Position numbers and translations under genes: made by a program. A DNA stretch of 11,033 nucleotides from Aquirufa sp. (GTDB lineage: Bacteria; Bacteroidota; Bacteroidia; Cytophagales; Spirosomataceae): the NCBI GenBank assembly GCA_030833145.1, contig JAURHT010000066.1, forward strand, positions 1 through 11,033. The letters run 5' to 3'. The notes under the pieces are model-generated. The model was given only the letters and a program-made list of their open reading frames with translations. It was not told the origin of the DNA and did no database searches. Each line of letters opens with the position of its first letter. Position 1 is the first letter of the stretch. Below are positions 7,058 through 11,033 of this stretch, in pieces.

Positions 7058-7399
7058 GGAATCAGCTTCTACAGGTTGATCGTCAGGCTCATGGGTATTT
7101 TTACCATCCGTGGGAATTCCATCTCCGATCACCTCATAGGAAATCTGGTCTCCAGCACGTGTCACCTCCAGATTGTACAAGAAAGTACCTTCTGGTTCCT
7201 TCGTTTTCAAAATACCTGTAAATAAAGAATCACTCTTTTGAACTAACGAAACGTCCAATACATTCACACCCGTAACGTGCTCTTTTTGAAGATTTTGCAA
7301 CCACAAATCGCGCACCTCTGCTTCGATTTCAGTAGACGATTTTTCACAAGAATTTAAGACGAACACGGAGGCTAATGCCAGTAGAAATACTCTAATCAT
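7046..7399 (-). CDS. Small predicted lipoprotein of unknown function
   Basis: The 117-residue product starts with a lipoprotein signal, MIRVFLLALASVFVLNSC, with Cys18 as the lipidated residue and LNSC as the lipobox. The mature part is about 100 residues, acidic, with a likely helix (about 24-42, EAEVRDLWLQNLQ) followed by alternating beta-strand-like stretches (about 45-90) and a charged, disordered tail (EPDDQPVEADS). The layout resembles small helix-plus-sheet periplasmic domains, but I do not recognise the family. The gene is divergent from the AraC-type regulator across a 58-bp spacer with a palindrome, so the two may be controlled together. Its last codons overlap the convergent MDR gene by 12 bp. 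A signal peptide, lipobox and coherent start make it a real gene. Confidence 0.75.
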   Translation of the reverse strand: MIRVFLLALASVFVLNSCEKSSTEIEAEVRDLWLQNLQKEHVTGVNVLDVSLVQKSDSLFTGILKTKEPEGTFLYNLEVTRAGDQISYEVIGDGIPTDGKNTHEPDDQPVEADSLHQ

Positions 7400-7415
7400 G
7401 GTGCAAAAATGGGCA

Positions 7416-7429
7416 TTTTTCGCGAAAAA
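7416..7429. promoter_or_regulatory. 14-bp perfect palindrome, candidate operator
   Basis: TTTTTCGCGAAAAA is a perfect palindrome in the spacer between the divergent lipoprotein and AraC-type regulator genes. It lies 17-30 nt upstream of the -7 box at 7446, so it overlaps where the -33 element would be. A protein bound here could block or remodel transcription in both directions. AraC-type proteins more often bind direct repeats, so the binder may be another factor. Confidence 0.35.
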
Positions 7430-7445
7430 AGGAAAAAGAAATTAC

Positions 7446-7453
7446 TACATTTG
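7446..7453 (+). promoter_or_regulatory. Candidate -7 promoter box of the AraC-type regulator gene
   Basis: TACATTTG matches the Bacteroidota -7 consensus TAnnTTTG at every fixed position. The -33 TTTG half is not evident; only the T-run at 7416-7420 lies upstream, at somewhat wide spacing. Transcription would start at about 7457-7461, right at the ATG 7458, giving a leaderless mRNA unless translation begins at ATG 7479. Confidence 0.45.
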
Positions 7454-7457
7454 ATAC

Positions 7458-8645
7458 ATGATTGATTTACTGGATTTTATGGATGCTGGTATACTCTGTG
7501 GATTACTCACCGTGTATATTTTGCTATTCAAAAAAAATGCCCTTCGATCATACTCAGATTATTTGTTATCTGTTTCCATCTTATGCCAAATCTGGGCAAT
7601 ATCACTTTTCATGTTCGTTTTCTCGGGCACGATACAGCAATTTCCTTATTTGTATAGAACAGCCGCTCCATTGACTTTTTTAGTCCCACCACTAGGTTAC
7701 ATGTACGTTAGGAGTGTCTTATACAATGAGAAAAAGTGGCAAGCTTATGATTTTCTCCACTTATTACCCTTCCTGTTTTTTCTGATTAATTATTTGCCCT
7801 TTTTCCTGAGTCCACTCGATTACAAAGTAGAGATTGTGATGAAGACCATTCAGGACAAAAATTTTGGCATCGAAAAACAATTAGGATTTTTACCTGAAAG
7901 TGTATTCTATCTATTCAGACCTATTCAAGCCACTCTTTACATCATTTTTCAATGGCGCCTCATTTTAACTTTCAATAGAAATAATCCTAATCAAACTATA
8001 TCGGACCAAATTAAACGGGTTACCCGTTGGTTAAGTACTTTTACTCTAGCTTCTTCTGGATTCCTTGTGGCTTTTTTCATTGTTCTTGTCCTGTATTTTA
8101 CGCAGGAAAATTTGTTTACGAGTTCTGAATTAACGCTTATTCCGAACATAATTTTAGTCATATCTCATTTTGCCGTATTCACCTATTTATTGATTAATCC
8201 CCAAGTATTGACCGGTTTACCTTTCATTCGCTACAAAGAAACACCTTCAAGTCTGGTTGAAAATGAAACAGTAAAAGTTCCGTTTATTCTTGAAAATTAC
8301 TCTAAAGAGATTAAAGTTTTGGAGAAATATTTCCAAACTCAAAAGACCTATCTCCAAGCTAATTTAGCCATTAGCCAGGTGGCCGTTGAAACAAAAATCC
8401 CTAATCGAGATCTGTCTTATATCATCAATAATTACTACCAAAAGCGTTTCAATGATTATCTAAACGAAATGCGCTTAACTCATTTCCTGTCGCAAATTGA
8501 TGCAAACACTTTGGACAATTTAACCATCGAAGCTATCGCTTTTGACTCCGGTTTTTCTTCCAAAACCTCTTTCTACCGTGCCTTCAACCGCTTTTACGGA
8601 TGCACTCCTTCAGAGTACCTAGAAACGCTCAAAGCTTCTAATTAA
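7458..8645 (+). CDS. Membrane-anchored AraC-family transcriptional regulator
   Basis: The 395-residue protein couples a polytopic membrane sensor to an AraC-type DNA-binding domain. About seven hydrophobic segments are visible (roughly 8-24, 36-56, 68-88, 97-118, 150-172, 193-214 and 226-246). A linker of about 40 residues leads to the cytoplasmic double helix-turn-helix domain (about 295-392). There LAISQVAVETKIPNRDLSYI (303-322) is the first HTH and LTIEAIAFDSGFSSKTSFYR (355-374) the second, followed by the family signature FNRFYGCTPSEYL (376-388). It probably senses a signal at or outside the membrane and acts without a partner kinase. The first ATG is at 7458; Met8 at 7479 also fits because the -7 box sits only 4 nt before 7458. 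Likely targets are itself, the divergent lipoprotein gene, or the surface-protein genes downstream. The signal is unknown. Confidence 0.87.
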   Translation: MIDLLDFMDAGILCGLLTVYILLFKKNALRSYSDYLLSVSILCQIWAISLFMFVFSGTIQQFPYLYRTAAPLTFLVPPLGYMYVRSVLYNEKKWQAYDFLHLLPFLFFLINYLPFFLSPLDYKVEIVMKTIQDKNFGIEKQLGFLPESVFYLFRPIQATLYIIFQWRLILTFNRNNPNQTISDQIKRVTRWLSTFTLASSGFLVAFFIVLVLYFTQENLFTSSELTLIPNIILVISHFAVFTYLLINPQVLTGLPFIRYKETPSSLVENETVKVPFILENYSKEIKVLEKYFQTQKTYLQANLAISQVAVETKIPNRDLSYIINNYYQKRFNDYLNEMRLTHFLSQIDANTLDNLTIEAIAFDSGFSSKTSFYRAFNRFYGCTPSEYLETLKASN

Positions 8646-8653
8646 GCCTTTTT

Positions 8654-8687
8654 TGTTTCAACTTCAGAACTTGGGACTCCTGAAACA
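8654..8687 (+). terminator. Possible terminator hairpin after the regulator gene
   Basis: TGTTTCA (8654-8660) and TGAAACA (8681-8687) form a perfect 7-bp stem with a 20-nt loop, 9 nt after the regulator's stop codon. GTCGTTTT follows, a short T-run. The long loop and low G+C make this a weak candidate. Confidence 0.35.
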
Positions 8688-8719
8688 GTCGTTTTACTGA
8701 TATCCATTTACCTAAATCG

Positions 8720-8727
8720 TAGATTTA
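8720..8727 (+). promoter_or_regulatory. Possible -7 promoter box upstream of the T9SS-domain gene
   Basis: TAGATTTA differs from TAnnTTTG only at the last base and lies 18 nt before the ATG at 8746. The spacer otherwise holds the hairpin at 8654-8687 and no small gene. The -33 half is only a T-run (8692-8695), at wide spacing, so the call is tentative. Confidence 0.25.
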
Positions 8728-8745
8728 ATTTCTGTTCTACGATAC

Positions 8746-9252
8746 ATGTTTCGACCCTTTACCTTTTTAGTGTTATTTATTTGCTTTACTAGCTCGGCGC
8801 AAAGCATTAGCCCCATCACCATCAACGTGGGAGGAGCTGCCACAAAATCACTCGACTACAGCATAGGTGAATCTGCCTCCATTGCCTATTTCCAAAGTTC
8901 CAACCAAATAAGTTTAAGTTCCGGATTTATTCAATCTTTCACTCCCTTAGTCACAGGCATAGTCAATCGGGTTTTCGAAGAAGGAGAGGAGTTCATTCTT
9001 TTTCCTAATCCTGCTACCGATTTTGTTCGACTTAAGGGTGCTTTATCTAAACCTGGATTTGTCGAATTTCACTTAATAGACCAGCAAGGTCGCATTCTTG
9101 AAACGTACCCAACCACTTATTACATCAATTACCTCGAAAAGGAAATAAACATCTCTCATTTACAAGGAGGCACCTATTTCATTCGACTGATTTATTCGTC
9201 CTCAGACGATCTAAAACAATCTTTATCATTCAAATTCAGTAGAATAAACTAA
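8746..9252 (+). CDS. Small secreted protein with T9SS type A C-terminal sorting domain
   Basis: The 168-residue product has a signal peptide (1-18, cut at SSA-Q). A short N-terminal region (about 22-66) carries SLDYSIGESASIAYF and LSSGFIQ, a motif that often opens small Bacteroidota surface proteins (the 'SxGE ... L-GFxQ' pattern). A type A T9SS sorting domain follows from about residue 83: FILFPNPATDFVRL (83-96), then FHLIDQQGRILET and LQGGTYFIRLIY (139-150). The sorting domain directs export through the type IX system and is usually removed when the cargo is attached to the surface. Almost no cargo remains (about 60 residues), so the protein may be an anchor, adaptor or subunit for the next gene product. 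Its TAA shares a base with the next ATG (TAATG), so the two are probably co-translated. Confidence 0.85.
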   Translation: MFRPFTFLVLFICFTSSAQSISPITINVGGAATKSLDYSIGESASIAYFQSSNQISLSSGFIQSFTPLVTGIVNRVFEEGEEFILFPNPATDFVRLKGALSKPGFVEFHLIDQQGRILETYPTTYYINYLEKEINISHLQGGTYFIRLIYSSSDDLKQSLSFKFSRIN

Positions 9253-10943
9253 TGAAAAATTTACATACGATCCTTTTCTTATTCATTTCATTGTTTGCCT
9301 ATTCCCAAAACAATGGCATCAACTTCCAAGGCGTTGGCAGAAACTCCTCAGGTGCCGTTTTAGCCACTCAAAAAATCAGTCTCCGCTTCACTGTCATCCA
9401 AGGTTCTGAAACAGGATCAGTAGAATATGTGGAATCAAAAGAGGTCACCACTAACGCACAAGGTATATTCTCCGTAGTGATAGGTGATGGAACTCAGATC
9501 TCTAAAACCGGAAACTTCACGGACATCAACTGGAAAATCAATCCTAAATTCTTAAAAGTGGAAATGGATCCTGCAGGCGGATCCAACTTCGCTGCGATGG
9601 GAACAACCCGTTTACAATCCGTTCCATTCGCCTATTACGCGAACGGAGTCAACGCAGATAATGTAGATGGGGTGTTATCTGCCTCCAAGGGAGGAACTGG
9701 CGTCGCTTCAATCTCTGCCTTAAAAACGGCCCTAGGAGTAGATCAACTAAATAATACCAGTGATTTAGCGAAGCCGATTAGTACGGCGACACAGGCAGCC
9801 TTGGACACGAAAGTTTCAACAGCTACTTTTACTACGACTCTGGCTACCAAAGCAAATGTGGCGGATGTGACACTGAAAGCACCTCTTGAGTCTCCTACAT
9901 TCACAGGAACTGTTTCTGGTATCACCAAAGCAATGATTGGGCTTTCTAGCGTGGAAAATACGGCTGATTTAGCGAAGCCGATTAGTACAGCGATGCAGGC
10001 AGCTTTAGATACGAAAGTTTCATCCGCTACTTTTTCAACCATGGTGGCGACGAAAGCAAATGTGGCGGATGTCGCGCTGAAAGCACCTCTCGAGTCTCCT
10101 ACATTCACAGGAACTGTTTCTGGCATCACCAAAGCAATGGTAGGTCTATCTGACGTGGAAAATACGGCTGATTTAGCGAAGCCGATTAGCACGGCGACTC
10201 AGGCTGCATTAGATACGAAAGTTTCAACGGCGACATTTTCAACGACTCTATCTACCAAAGCAAATGTGGCGGATGTAGCACTGAAAGCACCTATTGAGTC
10301 GCCTTCATTCACTGGGACTGTTTCTGGTATCACAAAAGCGATGGTAGGGCTATCTAACGTAGAAAATACGGCTGATTTAGAGAAGCCGATTAGTACGGCG
10401 ACTCAAACAGCCTTGGACAATAAACTAGATGTAAGCACTGCAGAAGCAGCTTTTGCTAGGCTAGATCAATCCAATCTGTTTCATAGAGATCAAGCAATTG
10501 AAGGAGGATTAACAGTTAATCGAATTAATTTTCCAGGTAATAACAATACTTACCTCGAAGCTATTCCAATCCCAAGGTCTGATGAATTAGGCTTGAACAT
10601 TGCAAACGATAATTTTGTAAGTATAGGAAAGCTGACCCCTGATGATAACAATGGATGGAGATTTGACACTTTTGATAACAAAATAGTGCTACCTAATGGA
10701 ACTCAAATTAAAAGTGGAAATGCTTCAGAAACCGTTTTTCAATTAACGCCAGATACCGATTTTACAATTAGAACAAGTATAGATGGCTATAATCGCTCCC
10801 TTCAATTTGATAAAGAAGGATATTTAAGATTTTCAAATGGAGGTAGAATTAACGATGATGAAAGCAGATTTGAGTTTAAAGCAGATGATAAATTTTTCGA
10901 AATAAATATATTAAAATTACCAAATAGTAAAATAAAATTCTGA
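9252..10943 (+). CDS. Exported fibre-like surface protein with 68-residue tandem repeats
   Basis: The 563-residue product has a signal peptide (1-18, AYS-Q). An N-terminal beta-rich domain (about 22-135) runs from INFQGVGRNSSGAVL to SVPFAYYANGV, a module common at the start of Bacteroidota tail-fibre-like proteins. KGGTGV near 146 leads into three 68-residue repeats (171-238, 239-306, 307-374) plus a partial fourth. Each contains DLAKPIST-TQAALDTKVS, ATKANVADV, LKAPLESPTFTGTVSGI and TKAM-GLS-VENTA, the wording of phage tail-fibre shaft repeats. The C-terminal part (about 395-563) has WRFDTFDNKIVLPNGTQI and LQFDKEGYLRFSNGGRI, resembling the 'W-F---G-L-LP-G--I' beta repeats of viral fibres. No S74 peptidase/chaperone and no T9SS domain are visible. 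It probably forms a trimeric fibre or adhesin. Codon composition shifts strongly to A/T near the end. The ligand is unknown. Confidence 0.8.
   Translation: MKNLHTILFLFISLFAYSQNNGINFQGVGRNSSGAVLATQKISLRFTVIQGSETGSVEYVESKEVTTNAQGIFSVVIGDGTQISKTGNFTDINWKINPKFLKVEMDPAGGSNFAAMGTTRLQSVPFAYYANGVNADNVDGVLSASKGGTGVASISALKTALGVDQLNNTSDLAKPISTATQAALDTKVSTATFTTTLATKANVADVTLKAPLESPTFTGTVSGITKAMIGLSSVENTADLAKPISTAMQAALDTKVSSATFSTMVATKANVADVALKAPLESPTFTGTVSGITKAMVGLSDVENTADLAKPISTATQAALDTKVSTATFSTTLSTKANVADVALKAPIESPSFTGTVSGITKAMVGLSNVENTADLEKPISTATQTALDNKLDVSTAEAAFARLDQSNLFHRDQAIEGGLTVNRINFPGNNNTYLEAIPIPRSDELGLNIANDNFVSIGKLTPDDNNGWRFDTFDNKIVLPNGTQIKSGNASETVFQLTPDTDFTIRTSIDGYNRSLQFDKEGYLRFSNGGRINDDESRFEFKADDKFFEINILKLPNSKIKF
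9762..10419 (+). repeat. 204-bp in-frame tandem repeat array (3 full units plus partial fourth)
   Basis: Units begin with GATTTAGCGAAGCCGATTAG at 9762, 9966 and 10170, and with a one-base variant at 10374, so the period is exactly 204 bp, or 68 codons. The fourth copy stops matching after about 46 bases. Short blocks such as GCAAATGTGGCGGATGT are identical in all three units, while other positions differ mostly at synonymous or Ala/Thr/Ser codon sites. Unit gain or loss by recombination or slippage would keep the reading frame. Confidence 0.95.
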
Positions 10944-11033
10944 TCCAATAAATATAGGTTAGAAATATATCTAAAACTTCAATAAATAGCAAAAAATAAT
11001 ATCGAAATAATAATCAGTACATAAGCAGATACA
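10944..11033. other. AT-rich 3' flank without a recognisable gene
   Basis: These 90 bases have about 21% G+C by hand count, continuing the low G+C of the end of the fibre-like gene. No open frame of note and no strong terminator is present. The best inverted repeat is only 5 bp (TTAGA/TCTAA at 10959-10974). The next gene must lie beyond the window edge. Confidence 0.6.

Noticed and set aside
7061..7080. Hairpin ATCAGC/GTTGAT near the end of the lipoprotein gene.
   Set aside because: The stem is only six pairs with one G-U wobble, lies inside coding sequence and lacks a T-tract.
9743..10192. A 149-codon open frame on the minus strand across the fibre repeats.
   Set aside because: It follows the 204-bp repeat period and mirrors the codon pattern of the sense gene; it has no signal, motif or promoter of its own.
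9762..10419. CRISPR array or DNA-level regulatory repeats.
   Set aside because: The 204-bp period is an exact codon multiple, the units are contiguous with no spacers, and they translate to a coherent protein repeat.
9252..10943. Prophage tail-fibre gene.
   Set aside because: The protein has a signal peptide, sits beside a T9SS cargo gene, and no tail, capsid, lysis or integrase gene is present in the window. A phage origin of the repeats themselves stays possible.

Overview
The window looks like an ordinary chromosomal stretch from a Bacteroidota bacterium, probably of the Cytophagales type. The evidence is a type IX secretion (T9SS) sorting domain at the end of one product, export signals ending in the A/S-Q style usual in this phylum, a TAnnTTTG-type -7 promoter box, no clear Shine-Dalgarno sequences, and protein families typical of the phylum. 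The genus cannot be fixed from the sequence alone. Genes are tightly packed and there is no gene-free stretch longer than 100 bases. No rRNA, tRNA, CRISPR array, insertion sequence or integrase was seen.

Layout. (1) 2-2238, plus strand: the tail of a probable PIG-L family deacetylase, joined by an ATGA overlap to a complete exported penicillin-acylase-type Ntn hydrolase. (2) 2235-6026, minus strand: a four-gene operon, in transcription order SDR dehydrogenase, acyl-CoA dehydrogenase of the ACAD10/11 type, APH-fold phosphotransferase, and 3-hydroxyacyl-CoA dehydrogenase. Junctions are a 2-nt gap, a 1-nt overlap and a 4-nt overlap, so translation is probably coupled. (3) 6101-7057, plus strand: a divergent, zinc-independent MDR-family oxidoreductase. 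(4) 7046-7399, minus strand: a small lipoprotein whose end overlaps the MDR gene. (5) 7458-8645, plus strand: a membrane-anchored AraC-type regulator, divergent from the lipoprotein, with a 14-bp palindrome and a consensus -7 box between them. (6) 8746-10943, plus strand: a short T9SS cargo-like protein and a long fibre-like exported protein with 204-bp tandem repeats, coupled by TAATG. The last 90 bases are AT-rich with no gene seen.

The most interesting unit is the minus-strand operon. A kinase-like APH protein beside a DGPDEVH-type acyl-CoA dehydrogenase is the two-gene form of the fused mammalian ACAD10/ACAD11 proteins. It also matches the LvaA/LvaC pair of bacterial levulinate catabolism. 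In both, a 4-hydroxyacyl-CoA is phosphorylated and then converted to a 3-hydroxyacyl-CoA. Here an SDR could supply the 4-hydroxyacyl-CoA (the LvaD role) and the 3-hydroxyacyl-CoA dehydrogenase could oxidise the product. This is a coherent candidate pathway, but it is inferred from gene content. The second notable locus is the repeat-bearing fibre-like gene, whose G+C content falls from about 50% in the repeats to about 22% at its 3' end, suggesting a modular, exchangeable C-terminus.
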